Part shown: positions 1-12,700 of the stretch, in pieces
Layout: each line of letters starts with the position of its first letter
Position numbering within the stretch: position 1 is the first letter of the stretch
From: Cyclospora cayetanensis
Lineage: Eukaryota > Apicomplexa > Conoidasida > Eucoccidiorida > Eimeriidae
Direction of reading: 5' to 3'
Length of the DNA: 64,000 nucleotides
Assembly (NCBI RefSeq): GCF_002999335.1
Contig: NW_020312613.1
Span: 46,001 to 110,000 of the forward strand
The notes under the pieces: model-generated
What the model was told of the DNA's origin: nothing
Seen by the model: only the letters and a program-made list of their open reading frames with translations
Database searches by the model: none
Position numbers and translations under genes: made by a program

Positions 1-76
1 GCGGAGTGTAGCGGTTGCGTTGCTGCCCCCGAAGCACATCTGAAGGCCCTTCTGTGTTTGCCTGCCTCTGCATTAG

Positions 77-787
77 GAGGTCTATGCAGCCGTGCGGTGT
101 ATAACGGATCCGGAGCATCCATATACTCTCGAGGAGCTCCTCGTAATGGTGCCTGATTACGTCAAAGTGCGTTGCAGCAGCTGCAACAGCGATGTCTCAG
201 CGGCCTCGCCTCGCGGCAGTGCCGCGAGTTGTTGCTGTTCACAGCAAAAACGGGAGCAACATCCATCGCATTGGCGGACGATGCGGGATTTGCGCGTGGA
301 GATATGTTTTCGCCCTACGATTCCCCATTGTTCTCAGGCAAGAGTCGCCCCTTTGGTTGCATGCATCCTTATCAGACGCGCGCGCTGCTTGTCTTGCCGC
401 CCCGCTGTTGGCGCAAGTACACCTGGGCCTGCGACGTTGGCGAGTCTCCTGCACCCGCGCATCGCTGTGCTTCCGTTTTTAGCGCCAAGAGGCTCGGCTG
501 TCTGCTGCACGTGTCTCCTTGAGGTACCGCTGCTCTTGCCGCAGGCAACTCTGATTGGCTTGCTGCTGCTAGTCAAGGCACAGCGGGCGGCAGCAGCCGT
601 AGGAGCAACAGCCACGTCCTCAGTATCCGTCTCCATCATCCCTGGGGCGCATGCTTCGTATCTTTCCATAAACAAGCAACTAGGAGACAAGGAAAGAGTT
701 AGGGCGGCAGCGGCGAATCCTTCACTCAGGCAGATGATTGATTCAGGCAAGCATGGATACGCCCCCTGCCCACCCCGATCTCTGTGA
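77..787 (+). CDS. CIAO2B: CIAO2B/MIP18-family cytosolic Fe-S assembly protein, 3' part
   Basis: Subunit of the cytosolic iron-sulfur targeting complex (with CIAO1 and MMS19) that hands Fe-S clusters to nuclear and cytosolic apoproteins. Three exons are visible: 77-166, 245-337 and 545-787; the 5' exons lie before the window. Exon 77-166 carries ITDPEHPYTLEEL, the family signature before the DUF59 core. Exon 245-337 ends in FRPTIPHCSQ, including the conserved Cys of the PTIPHCS motif. Exon 545-787 opens with ATLIGL and has PGAHAS and NKQLGDKERV, as in human CIAO2B. Skipping 167-244 and 338-544 restores the family spacing exactly (CSQ joined to ATLIGL). The second intron would start with GC (CAG|GCAAGA). 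Both introns are multiples of three without in-frame stops, so the reading frame is open from 77 to 787 even unspliced. Family call is firm; the last residues could change if another exon follows. Confidence 0.9.
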   Translation, partial: EVYAAVRCITDPEHPYTLEELLVMVPDYVKVRCSSCNSDVSAASPRGSAASCCCSQQKREQHPSHWRTMRDLRVEICFRPTIPHCSQARVAPLVACILIRRARCLSCRPAVGASTPGPATLASLLHPRIAVLPFLAPRGSAVCCTCLLEVPLLLPQATLIGLLLLVKAQRAAAAVGATATSSVSVSIIPGAHASYLSINKQLGDKERVRAAAANPSLRQMIDSGKHGYAPCPPRSL

Positions 788-3700
788 GTGCCAACCTTGC
801 CAGGCTCAACCTTGAACTGTTGTGGCGCTTAGCTCTAGACTCCTTGCATGCGTCCTCGCAGGCCTTAAGGATACCGAAGTGTGGACGAACGTCACAGACC
901 TTCTCTGGTGCGGCTAGGATTTTGGCTACACCACCGGTATGCTGGCATTCCAGCTGACTTCCAAAGTAAGTCCTTTGCAGCACCCTCCATTGCCGTTCTT
1001 GCCTGCAGAGCACACAATATTGCACGTTTGGCAGTTCGTTTTTTGCGCAAACTCATCCTGCGCTACGAGGTCACGTGTATCTTGTCATGCATGTGCAAAA
1101 ATGTATGTATATAGGTAATAGTGCTGTTAGGCGAGGAGATGTATATCTATGCAAACGGTGGATGTGTAGAGACACGCTTTCGCACTGACAGGAGAGTCCA
1201 GTGTCTCTCCACCGGTCTCCCGTTGTTGGTTGATGCACATGGGTCTGAGCCTCAAATCCATTCAGTGGCTGCGCTGTCAGCGCTGCCTGGTGCTCTGCCT
1301 ATTCTGCGTTATCTTTTCTGTGTTGTCGTTGCGTCTTGTCGGGGAGTTGCCTTTTCCCCTCTCTACATGGGTACGCCCGCACTGTGCATCCCTCTCTGAC
1401 TTCCCTTCATCGGTGTTTCTTACTCGATGTAAGGATGCCGCTTCCAACTTTAGTGTGCTTCGGGAGGTGAACGACCTTCTAACGTTGTAGAAGTGGCATT
1501 GCCACTGGGGGTACACTGATGCGGTTGCGCCCGCAGGGGTTCCCCGTCGTTTTAGCACAGGATGCTGCATGGTTGCAGGGGAGAACCAATAAGGCAGAAT
1601 TGCTAGCTGCCTCTTTCTGGCGGAAAGTAGCTTGTTATCCGTAAATTTTGCATACAGTAGGTCTTTCAGCTTCGACCTACTGGGCGTTTGGTGATTCCTC
1701 CATGAGCAGTGCCGTGCAGTGCGCTCATGGCGAAAACAGGTGTATATGTAGGGGCAGATGGGCCCTGCTGCATTCAGGTAGCATGGAGGAGTACGTCTAG
1801 TGTGACTGAAGATGACAAACAGATTGCCCACGAATACACTTGACAGCCTTTTGTCCGCAGCTCCTGTCTTTCTCCTAGTAACTCCCCTTAGGGGGACCCT
1901 GATACCCACTGCAACTAGTAATAAAGCTCCTGTTTTATTCTTAGCGCTCTCTTCCATGTACCCACGTCACACCGCAGGCTTTCAGCAGGATGAAACGAAA
2001 GATAGCAGAGGGGCACGAGGTAGCTGCAGCTTCCCAGCAGCAGCGGGGAGACTGTACGACATTCCAGAGTGAGAAATTTCGGAGGGAAGTAGGTTTTTCG
2101 CATTCTTACTTGTACAAAGGCAAGTCTCAACATAGCGGTGCAGAAAATAGGTCGGTCAGCGAGCGCCGTGTAGAGCCACAGAGCATACGTTGCCAGTGTA
2201 TGAAACCCCAAAAGTGCATTTTACGAGCATTGCACAACACGAAGAGCCCGGCAATGCAGTCCATACCCAAATATGCCTTAATTGCAACTAAATTCGTGTA
2301 GCGGGAATCATATTTGTAGCTCACCTCCCATCCCTCCCCTCTCCACCAACCACGACCCACCCACCCACGTAGCAAGCCAAGCTGCGCCTTGGTAGTTTTC
2401 GCTGGAGCATATATATAGTGTGGCTAATTGCATGTTGTATGATTTGGCTTTTGTTGTTTGCCATGTGCTCCGGGGCATGGTAAGCTCCACTTCCTTGTAG
2501 TGTGGGCTATACGATTAGAGCGCTCGGAAGGTGCAAAAGTTAATTGTAACCCCGTTATTCCTCTTCCTTCGGTCCGAACATTTTAAACTGATGGGGACAT
2601 GAAGCTTAGGGTCCCGTGGTAGAGGGAAGCCTAAAAGCTTTTTCCCAACCTTTGATGTGGTTTCGCGCTGACTTCCCCCATGGAAATCATAGGAGGAATT
2701 CACATTGTACACGCAGCGTTCCCTCTGGAACCTATACAAAACGGCCCTAACTACGCAAACCCCAACAAACAAAAGAGAAGATGGCAAAAGCCAGGCTTTC
2801 TACCAGAAGGTCCCTTGCCCCACTCCTTGCTGTAAAGGACAAATTTAGGATCAAGCATTCTCCACTACACTGCTTATTCTTGACAAAGACGTAGTAAAGG
2901 ATCGACTAATTGGCTTGTCTCTTCGTACGTATACTAAATTGCAGAGCACTGTTGGCTCCATACAAGGAGATGCACTCTTTTGCGCGTGTGTGTCGGATGA
3001 TAAGAACAATTCACTGTGGCTGCTTGGAGTATTTTGGCGGTGCAGCCACGGAAAACCCCAGCTGTGCCTCCACTTCCCTCATGCTGGGATCTCTGAGGGA
3101 AGCTGCAGAGAAAAGGGCGAGCTTTCCTGAGAGATATCTCCAATCACTACTTCCTCTGTATTTTGAGACTGGAGTCAAGTGCGTCCCTACAGTGACCCTC
3201 GATAGAGCTCTATGCTCGCCCTCATCACGTACTACAGTGCCGCTCTTGCGCCTCTTACTCAGAAGAACTCGCAAGGTGCGCGTTTCTGCACGTCCTAGCC
3301 GCTGCGAGCATGTGCATGCGCACAGCGCTGGACCCTAGAACCTAGCGTACCGGCACACGTAGCGTTGTTCCCCCAGGTAGCAGCCCACAGCTGACTTTGC
3401 CTCTACCCTGCTACAAGTACGATGCGTGTACCGCTACACACGCCTTCCCTCCGTACTTGAATTGCTCTGGTTTCACCATTGACGAGCGCGCTGAAAGTGC
3501 CGAAATGTTGCGCGGCCCGGTATACTACAACTTTCGGGTGGAGGCAAAGAGTAGAAGTCGCTGATTGTCGCGAACTCGCGGCATGAGGGTAGTGTCTCTA
3601 ATACACTCGCTTCGCAAATGTTTTCCTTTAATGGTGGACCCCAGGTGGTGTGTGGACTTGCTGGAAGACGCCACTGTCTGAGAGGTTTCTTCCCGCGCTC

Positions 3701-4479
3701 TGCCGGTCTGCAGCGAGTCGGCGCTCATGAAGGTCGATTATGCTTTTTAAAACGGAGCCAATGGTTTTTCTGCAAGTTCCCACAATGCGCAGCGACCCGA
3801 TGGCTGTGTACAGATATCGGGCGGGCACGCGTTGTGCCTGGCACCCTCTCCTCAACTTCCTCAAAGGAGTGCACGGTATGGGGGATTCTTGGCGGTAGCT
3901 TGAAGCTAAGCAAGAGGTTCTATATCGGCCCTTTCACGGATGCCGGACCTGCAGAAACAACAATGCAAGTAAATAATTTCGCTTGCCGCGGGCAGATACG
4001 CACCAGAGGGCCTCACGGCTGCGCCGTGTTTCCCCTCCATGGGTAGGGGCCCCTCTGCGCCCAGCCACGCGCGCGCCTCTGCTTCCCCAATGTGCATGCA
4101 AGAAGACAACATACGGTCGTCGCCGCGCGCCACAGCAGCCAAAATACCGCTAAAAAACTCTTTAGGGTGGTCTTAGAAGGATTTGTGCGGGTTTCGGGCA
4201 GACCAAAAGCCGGAGGAAACGGAGTGACGCGATGGATGGACTCTTCTGAAGCGAGCTGGAGACATCCCCCTTCTTCTTTTGTCTCCAATTCTCCTTTAAG
4301 CTCGACCTTTCCGCTATAACGGGGGAATTCATGTTCAATTCACTCTCTCCGCGCAACACCTAGCACCAGGCAGGGCAGCAAGACCTGAACGCGGCAGCCA
4401 CTGCGCCGGGTGCGGCGCCACTGCGCTTCTTCGCTTTTCCGCCCTCTCTGGTCAGCGCTTCTTCCCGTAAAGACGCCCA
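788..4479. other. No gene recognised between CIAO2B and poly(A) polymerase
   Basis: About 3.7 k bases at intermediate base composition. Several ORFs of 60-226 codons occur on both strands, the longest at 1277-1957 on the minus strand, but none shows a recognisable motif, and none could be chained with good splice sites into a longer protein. The region probably holds the CIAO2B 3' end and the promoter and 5' UTR of the polymerase gene. Confidence 0.5.
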
Positions 4480-7400
4480 ATGCAGCAGTTGCACCACCCC
4501 GCAGCCTCTAGGATGGGAGTTCCGACCCCTACGCCCACCAGCACGCGCGCGATTGCCGCTGCGCACATGGCGCTGGTTTCCTCTCCAGCGGCTTCTGCGA
4601 CTGCACCTCCTTCAAGTCCAGCGGTAGCTTCGCCGAGGGGCGCTCTGTCTTCGGCTGTTCCTTCCGGAGGCGGGGCACCGCCTGTATCGACGAACCCCTC
4701 CTCCGCTGCTTCGCAGTCTTCCGCAGCCTCCGGAGCAGCGCCTCCCTCCGCGAATTCTTTGGAGGTGTATGTCATGGGAGACACCCCCTTCGTCATGCAG
4801 GCGAGCCCTTATCCGTACGGCATAACGCGGCCCATATCCTTGAAGACGCCCACGACGGCGGATTTGCATCAGAGCGTTGAGCTTGTGCGAGTGCTGCGTC
4901 ACAAGGGGGTGTATGAGACAGCCGCAGGTGCACGGCAGCGAGAACTCGTGCTGGCAGAACTGAACAAGATCGTCTCCGAGTGGATTTATGAATCAGGAAT
5001 AGAGCAAGGCTTAGACCCTGCGGAAGCCAGGGAGGCGGGGGGGAAGATCTTCACTTTTGGGTCATACCGGTTGGGTGTATCGACACCTGGGAGCGATATC
5101 GACGCGCTGTGCGTGTCTCCCAAGCATGTTACACGGGATGCGTTTTTTACTGTCTTCTTGGCCAAGCTGCAACAGGATCCTAGGGTTGAAAAGATTACAC
5201 CTGTGCCGGATGCGTACACTCCAGTGTTGAAGTTTTGCTTTTCTGGCGTGGAGATCGACCTTCTCTTTGCACGCTTGGCTTTGCGCTGTATCCCGAGCTC
5301 GTGGGTTGGGCTCGAGGCCGACTCCGTCCTGAAGCATACCGATGAAAAGACAGCAAGGAGCCTCAACGGCAATCGTGTCGCAGACATGATCCTCAAGCTT
5401 GTGCCGAACAAGTCGGTCTTCAGAACGGCCTTGCGCTTCATTAAACAGTGGGCGAAAGCGCGAGGCGTCTACAGCAACGTCTTGGGATATCTAGGAGGCA
5501 TCAGCTGGGCAATACTCGTGGCGAGATGCTGCCAACTCTACCCGAATTTTCCTCCAAACCTTCTGATCCAACGCTTCTTCACAGTCTACACACAGTGGTG
5601 CTGGGCCAGAAGCCCTGTCTGCCTCTGCAAGATTAGTGAGCCTCAGCCGGCTGAGGGTCTTACAAATTTCAGGGTGTGGAATCCGCAACTCTACGCACAG
5701 GTACATATGCATATATACATATATACATATATATACATATATATATATATATACATGTATATACATACATATATATATGCATATATACATATATATATAT
5801 ACATATATACATATATATATATATACATACATATATATATATGCATGATGTTGCAACCCCCCCTCTTCCCCTAGCCCCCTTCTCTGAAAGCCTTGAGCTA
5901 TGACTGCGACACACCTTTCTGCACGGGCCAGAGTCTTATACAGCGTCAGTCTCAAGTTTCCCCGCCTTTACGCCTTCTCTCCCACCCCGCCTGCACTCCC
6001 AGGAGCGCCTCGAAAGCCGCTGCGCTTATTCCTTGCACACGGCCTATCACTGGCGCTTGCGCTTTTTTCTGCGCCTCAGGACCGTCAGCATCTGCTGAAA
6101 ATCATCACACCAGCCTTCCCAGCCATGAACTCGACTCACAACGTCTCGCACTCAACAAAGAGGATCATCGGTGAAGAACTGAGCGCCGCAGCCAAACGCT
6201 TCAACGCCTGGGCTGCAGGAGGCTCTGCATCCCCCCCCCAAACGCTTCAGTCGTGGAAGGAAGTGCTGCTCGAAACACTTACTCCTGTGGACTATCTCGC
6301 CATGTATAGGCATTTTCTTGACCTTCAAGTGCTCGCCAAATCAGAGGCTGTAAGTACCCACGCGTCGCGCGCCAAAAAATGAACCTTTCTTGCGTTCCTG
6401 ACCCTCTAGCGAAGGAAGGGCCTCTCCAGTGGGGGTGGCAGACACTTCGAAGTCGCAAAAAGTACAGCCTTCTGGTGCAGCATAGCCTCGCCTTCACAAC
6501 AATAGAAGAACAGTCAGCAAGGGCAGCTGCTGCACGAAGGCAGAATACCTCCTGGGGATCTGCGTTTTTTCTCCCCTCCGCAAGAAGACAACTGTGATCG
6601 TCGGAACTGCACGCCATATCGGAAAGCTCTCGTCTTTCGCCGCGGAGCCTCCCGATGATCGCAGTATCCCTCCCTCGCGTCTTCTTTTGTTTGCTGCCGC
6701 AGGTGCATCGCAAGTGGGAAGGCTGGATCGAATCCAAGGTGCGGCATCTCGTTCGCTCGCTAGAAAGACTCGCGCATAATGCAGCCGCCTTGGGGCAGTC
6801 GAAGGAACCCCGTGCTCAGATGGCTGTGAGGCCTCTCCCCGTCGTGTTCAAGACACAAGTAAGAGCTGTGGGAGGGAGGCGGGGTGGGGGGTGGTATATC
6901 TATGTATATACCCATGTTCAACATGCATATACACATATATATACATACATCTATATATATATGTGTGTATATGTATGTATATGTGTGTGTATATGTATGT
7001 ATATGTGTATATGTATGTATATGTGTATATGTATGTATATGTGTGTATGCATGTATATATTTATATATATATATCTATATATATAGATGTATGTATATTT
7101 ATATATTCATCTATATATATATATATATTTATACACATATTTATATATATTTATATATATACGTATATTCAAGCCAGGAATTCTCGGCTCTTGCCAAGGA
7201 CGACATTCATACGACTGCATGCCATGTACTGCAGGCACAGGCTGTGGGACTACTGTGTGGCTCTTGAGCGCCGTAGAGGCTTTTATCCGAGTGCTGTGCT
7301 GTTGTGAAACGAGTGTTTCTTGCTCTTTGTCTTTCACTCCCTCTCCGAGAGGGGAGGAGGCGGCGTTTTGTTGTGCGTGCTCTAAAGCCTTGCAGAGAGG

Positions 7401-8544
7401 GCACTGAATGCACACACCCAGCGTTCTGTGCACTTTGTTGGACCTTGGACAGACTGCCTTTGAGCGCACTTGCCAAACCCGTTCTTTCTCGCGAGTCTCA
7501 AGTGGGCGACGCGAGCACTGCATGCTGCCGTATGCACATATTTATGCGGTGAATCGCAGGACCCAGACTGGCCAGAGAGTTCTTCTCTATTGCTGGCGCT
7601 TACCTTTGCAAACCCCAAGGCTGGCGAGGCTGTCTGCGATCTCCGTCCCGCCATTGCCGTGAGTCTATACACTATATATATATACATATATATGTATGTA
7701 CGTGCATGTCATGTACATATATATGTATGTATGGTGGCGGCCGCGTTGTGATTGAAGGATATCGGATCTAACCCTAATTACATGTGCGCAAGTGTGCGTT
7801 CTTCTACATATATATATATGTATATGTCTACGTACATATGTACGTAAATACGTGTGTATCCTCTGTGTGGGTGGGTGCGTTTTCAGGAGTTCGTTGAGCT
7901 GATTAACGGGTGGCCAGTAAGTACACGATTTTGGGGGGGCGTCTATGTGTGAATTGTTTTTGTTTTTTGTGTATCCTGGTGTCTTTTTCTGCGCATTTTT
8001 CCGCTTGTCAATGCACTGTTCTCCAGTGTATGGGGAGGCCCTGGTCATTATCGCGTGCTGCTTGCCACCCCTCCTTCTTTTGTTGCGGAAAACTGTTTCC
8101 CCTTTCTCGGCCTGCCCGTAGACATGTGTGTGCATCAGTATCATTGTGCATGGCGTTTCTGCCTGTTTGCGTGTCTGTCCGCCGCTGCAACTGGCCTTTC
8201 CGCAGGATCTCTCGAAGGTTCAGGGGGCTGTGCAGATGCGCGTACGGCATCTCCGCCGCTCACAACTGCCCCCCTCCATTGTGGAAGGGCTCAAGAAGCC
8301 AATGGACGCGCATGTGGCACTCCTGAAGCAGCTTGGCGTAGCCTCGGCTAATGAGCAGCAGCAGCCCCTTGCGGGCACGGCTGCTGAGACGCTGAGCGGT
8401 GGCGACGGCGTGTCTGCGTCTGCTGGTGCGCACCAGCAGGGGGGGGCGGAAGGCAGGAATTTAGCAAAGCGCAAGGCTGCAGAAATGGGAGGCGAGACGG
8501 CCTCTGCAGGAGGAGACTTTGTGCCGCAGAAATCGAAGAACTGA
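4480..8544 (+). CDS. PAP: Canonical nuclear poly(A) polymerase
   Basis: Adds poly(A) tails to cleaved pre-mRNA in the nucleus as part of the 3'-end processing machinery. Six exons: 4480-5700, 6080-6349, 6703-6858, 7560-7658, 7887-7916 and 8206-8544; all introns are GT-AG and phase 0, giving 704 aa. The nucleotidyltransferase motif FGSYRLG starts at residue 193, with the metal-binding DxD at Asp206 and Asp208; the third Asp is Asp260 in [10 protein letters not shown]. The central domain has YGITRPISL near residue 110, IKQWAKARG and GYLGGISWA. Exon 2 holds [14 protein letters not shown], and exons 4-6 give the RNA-binding domain ending in [12 protein letters not shown], as in animal and yeast PAP. 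Exon 5 is only 30 bases. The first ~90 residues are Ala/Ser/Pro-rich and the C-terminal ~80 residues are low complexity. The ATG at 4480 is the first in frame; the ATG at 4513 is possible. Three introns contain long TA-type microsatellites. Confidence 0.95.
5701..5844. repeat. TA/CATA microsatellite filling the start of PAP intron 1
   Basis: An alternating TATATACATA tract begins directly at the splice donor of intron 1 (5701) and runs about 145 bases. It produces spurious Tyr/Ile ORFs in several frames on both strands. Confidence 0.9.
6893..7172. repeat. TA/TG compound microsatellite in PAP intron 3
   Basis: About 280 bases of TATA, TATGTATG and TGTATATG units just after the donor at 6859. 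It includes a block of near-identical TATATGTGTATATGTATG units around 6960-7050, followed by purer TA/TTTATA sequence. All within the 701-base intron 6859-7559. Confidence 0.9.
7666..7858. repeat. TA microsatellites in PAP intron 4
   Basis: Two TA/CATG-type tracts (about 7668-7732 and 7803-7858) lie inside intron 7659-7886, separated by about 70 bases of ordinary sequence. Confidence 0.85.
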
Positions 8545-9783
8545 GTGCACTTCGCCGAGGTTGCGGCTGCCCTGCTTTGTCGCCTCGCACATTTTCTGGC
8601 TGTTGCCTGAAGGGCGCTAAGGGTTGCTACATCACGGCTTTCGCGGCAGAGCAGCAACGGCTTGTCGTGCTGCTGCAGCCGATTGAGCACAACAAGCGAC
8701 AGCAGGAGCCACAAAGGGGGCGTCAGCTTTGCGTGGCGCTTGGGCCTGCTGCTTGCGTTTTATTCGGACGGCATATTTAATTCCATTTTTTGTTGTCCAT
8801 GCAAATGGGGAAGAGTGAATGGGGAGGCAAGGGCGACTACAGCAGGCAGCAGCGGTTATAAAAACACGAAAGTGCCAGTTGTTCTATGGATGCGGTGCGC
8901 GCATTATGGCTCCCTTATGCTAGGTCGTTAGCAAAAGCACACGAAACTGTAAACACAGAGTGCAAAACCACTAGACTGTAGGTGTACAGCAGGGGTAACC
9001 GCTGCAGCTGTCGTGCGCTGCTTGGAGCAGCACCAACCACACCGGCAGGAGAAGAGCTCTTGCTGTAAACGTGCTGCTAGTATACGATGAAGAGTAGGGA
9101 GTAAACCCTTTGCCGAGGGCCGTCGAATGGAAGGCGCCTTCACTTCACGTGGCGAGAGGCGCAAAAAACGCCATCGCCGCAGCCGCTGATGCTGTTTTGT
9201 GGGGGGGCTTGCACAAGACCACGACAGCTTTTAGCTGGAGATTTGCCCGCGTTTGTTGTCAGTTATTTTGATGGAAGTGGGCATATAGCAAGAGACGTGC
9301 TGTAGGAAGCACAGAGGTGCGTGTAAATCACGTGGGCATGTTTCTGCATAAGAAGGCGTGTAAAGAGAAGATGTGTATGTGTGTCTGTGTATGGGTATGT
9401 CTATTGGTGTTTCTGATTTTCTCCATAAGGGAGAAACAGATTGCTTACCCCCCGAGCCATTGACCCATCGGCTGGCCCTCCGGCCTCCACCGCTACATAT
9501 TTATATATATCTCTATGTATATACAGACAGCTTGTAAATGTGAACGTTTGTATGTATATACGCACATCTACATACATAAATATGCATGCAAAAAACATTT
9601 CGGCGTTGTTTCATGCACGTAGACAGGAGTCTATGTGCATGAAGCATTTCCGCCCTTTCCTTAGGAGACAGACATAGATGCTGTATATCTCTCTGTGCAT
9701 ACTTTTGTATATCTGTCAATGTAGCTTCCCTTCGTTCTCTCTGTGCACCTCTGTATGAATTCCTAAACCCTGGCAACGCCTCC
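8545..9783. other. Convergent intergenic region between PAP and the J-domain gene
   Basis: Contains the 3' ends of two convergent genes (PAP stop at 8544, J-domain stop at 9784-9786). No credible coding sequence was found. A TA-rich microsatellite with TATATACGCACAT-type units lies at about 9494-9587. Confidence 0.6.
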
Positions 9784-12700
9784 TTAGCTTGAATACCACC
9801 GAAAAAAGATCATCCCGAAGAAAATTACGGAACCTAGGGATATACCACTGCCCTTCTCCGCATCCTCCTCCTGCGCAGACAGCATCCGCTCCATTCGGAA
9901 GGCGTGCATGCATGCACAAGAAGCCAACTTGCGAACGCTACAGTCAGCAGCAGGGCAATGAGCACATCCAGAAGACGCAACGCACCCCCCCACATGCAGA
10001 CGCGACAAGCGGTAGCAGCAACCACAGCAGCAAGGCAGTGCCACCATCCCGCTAAGCGCGCGAAAGCGTGTGGGCGATGCATCCTGAAGTGTGCCCCCCC
10101 CTCCCCCCTCCTTGTACCGGTGGCTGCCGTGAGTCCGCAGCAAACAACAGTCCTAACACATGCGTCTGGACCCTTACTCCGAGCGTCTACAAACGAAGAC
10201 GATAGGCAGACACGCGGCAACAAAGAGCCGCCGCACGAGCTTACATAGCGATCTAGGAGTTTCAGGAAGCCCTTGCGCTTCAAGTCGAAGCCATACGTGG
10301 TGCAGTCTTCACGACGTAGCAAGTCATTCAATTCTAAACCTTCTGGCTGCCGATGCACACACGCAAAAACACGCCCATGCGCGAATTTTTTTTCCCAGAT
10401 TCGAAGAACCTCCTTCCCCGCACCGCGATCTCCCTGGAGCAGCCGATATCGCCTTTCTCCCGCTAAAACAAGCCCCTCAAAGGCGAGCCATGCAAATTTA
10501 AAAAAAAGGATTCTGGAGGGGCATGCACGCACCCATGTGCGCGCTTCGTTGTCCATTGCCTGCCCCCAGAGATCCGGTGTTTCCTCCTCGGATCTTGCAC
10601 TGGGATTGAGCCTCCAAGGCGTTGCTGGTTCGCTTGTTTCTGTGAAGCCAAGAGCTGTAAGCTGCGCCTTTCGCTCAGCCTCGACGATCTTGGGGTTCAC
10701 ATTTTCTTTGAAGGGAATCTTGGCGAAGACCGCTGCCACCTCCGCCTCCTCCTTCGCCTTTTCTCGAAGGAGGCGCTGCTGCAGCCGCCTTGCGGATACT
10801 CGCTGCACGAAGCGCTCCGCTGCGTCTGCAGGGGGGGGTCCCTTCTGCCCTGCTGCTGCAGCAGCTTCTGCCTCCAACTGCGCAGCCCTCGCCCACCGCA
10901 CGCGCAGCGGGAGAGCTCCACTCTTCACCAAGACACCCTCCGCAACCTCCAGAAACGCTTCCAACCTGAGAGAGGGGAGGGCAGGCACACGAGGCAAGGC
11001 ACGCAGACACTGCGACAAAGAGGCATGCGGGATGTCAAATGCTGTATAACAAAGAGGCGTTGGCGTGAGGTGTATAACAAATGCTGTATAACAAATGCTG
11101 TATAACAAATAGGCACGCGAAATTCCTTTTTTCGTGGGTGGCTGCATCTGTCGAAGCCTCCTATTAGCGCCTCTCAGCCTCTGGAGACACAAAGGAACTG
11201 CCCGCCCTCCCCACACGCGCAAATGCAGGCAGCAACCCCACCATCGCCACCCCACTACCCAGTAAGGCCTTACTGGGTAATGTTGTCGAGAGCCGATTTC
11301 AGCAGGTGTCTGCACACTTCTTCGCGAAGCTCCTCCTGCTGATTTGCAAAATCCGGGCCCAAAAGAAGCAGCGCATTCAAAACTATCGGCACCCAGTTGT
11401 GCAAAACAACGACCTTCTCAAAGGGCAAGTAAGATCCAACAAAAGGCATAAAGGAAAAGAGGCCGTACGCGCTGCTGTCAAAGCGCAGCAACAACTCGGA
11501 AGCAAAAACGAGCGCCAAATAGCTGCAGAAGAACTGAAGCCAAACACACAAACAACAAGCAAACAGAAAGGATCATGACAAACACACAGAAAAGTACATA
11601 ACAAACAAACAGAAAAGATCATAACAAATACACAGAAAAGTACATGACAAATACACAGACTTAGATGTACACCTAGGTAAGCCTTCAGATAGACAAATAA
11701 ATACACCTTTGAACACAAAAGACTCTCTACACAAAAACAGTATCTCGCCCTGCGCCCCTTTGCCTCAACCCCTCTCAGTCTACGGGTAATTTAATTTCAT
11801 GGCGAAGAGCAAAGAAATACGTTTATTTCTCTGTCTGTCTGTCTGTCTATTGCCAGTGCAGGATTATGCAGGGAAGCTGAGACAGCGCGATAGACTGCTA
11901 GGACGGCGTGGCTGCCTACAGCACACGAGTTATCCGGCAGGCAGCCCTTATGGAAGAAATAAGACTAAAGGAAAAGAGGAAGGGGGAGGGAAGACAGCAG
12001 GCGCGCCAAACGCAAGTTCAGTGACGATTCGCTGCATCACGATCTCCTCGCGAACCTGTCGAGTGGTGAGAGATGCATCGCCAAAGGTGTGCAGATATCC
12101 AAAGACAAAAGGAATTAGGCAGTGAAAGACGGCTACAAGCAGAACATCGTAAAAATGCTCATCATCCACAGCCCCGTCCGTCGAGAAATCCCCGAAGCGG
12201 CAAAATGCATCCCTCCTCTTTTCACTCCCAATAACCTCGTGTGCCTGTTGCATGCATGCAAATACACACAAACATACAGAAATACACACGCGAATCCACA
12301 TACACATGCACACCTATACATATGCACACACACCTGTGCATACACACATATATATACACACCTATACAGATACGTACGTAGGCACGCAACTACGTTTCCA
12401 CGCATGCAGATAGACGCACGCATTCCGCTTCTAGATAACTTTCTAAGCAAAAGGGTTTTAAATCCCTTTGCCTCCCAACGCCTACAGTCTGTTACACCCA
12501 GGAGTCGCCCTACTCAGAGCTCCAAAGGTAGGTAGGACACAGCAACAGCATGCCACGCCCTTCCTGGAGAGCGCTTTCACCTACCCCTAAGACAGGCCTA
12601 ACAAAGGGGGTGTTTGCTTTAATGTGTAAGCACAACCTTAAGAGCATAAGCTCTAGACTCTAACTAGGAAAAAAAGAGGGCGAGTAGAGGACTCCTCGAC

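Noticed and set aside
1277..1957. 226-codon minus-strand ORF starting at an ATG
   Set aside because: No motif, no splice partners, and basic, mixed composition; treated as a chance ORF in moderately GC-rich DNA.
5676..5955. Tyr/Ile-rich ORFs in several frames on both strands
   Set aside because: They are translations of the TA microsatellite in PAP intron 1.
7768..7780. TAACCCTAA, resembling an apicomplexan telomere unit
   Set aside because: Single copy inside a PAP intron; no array.
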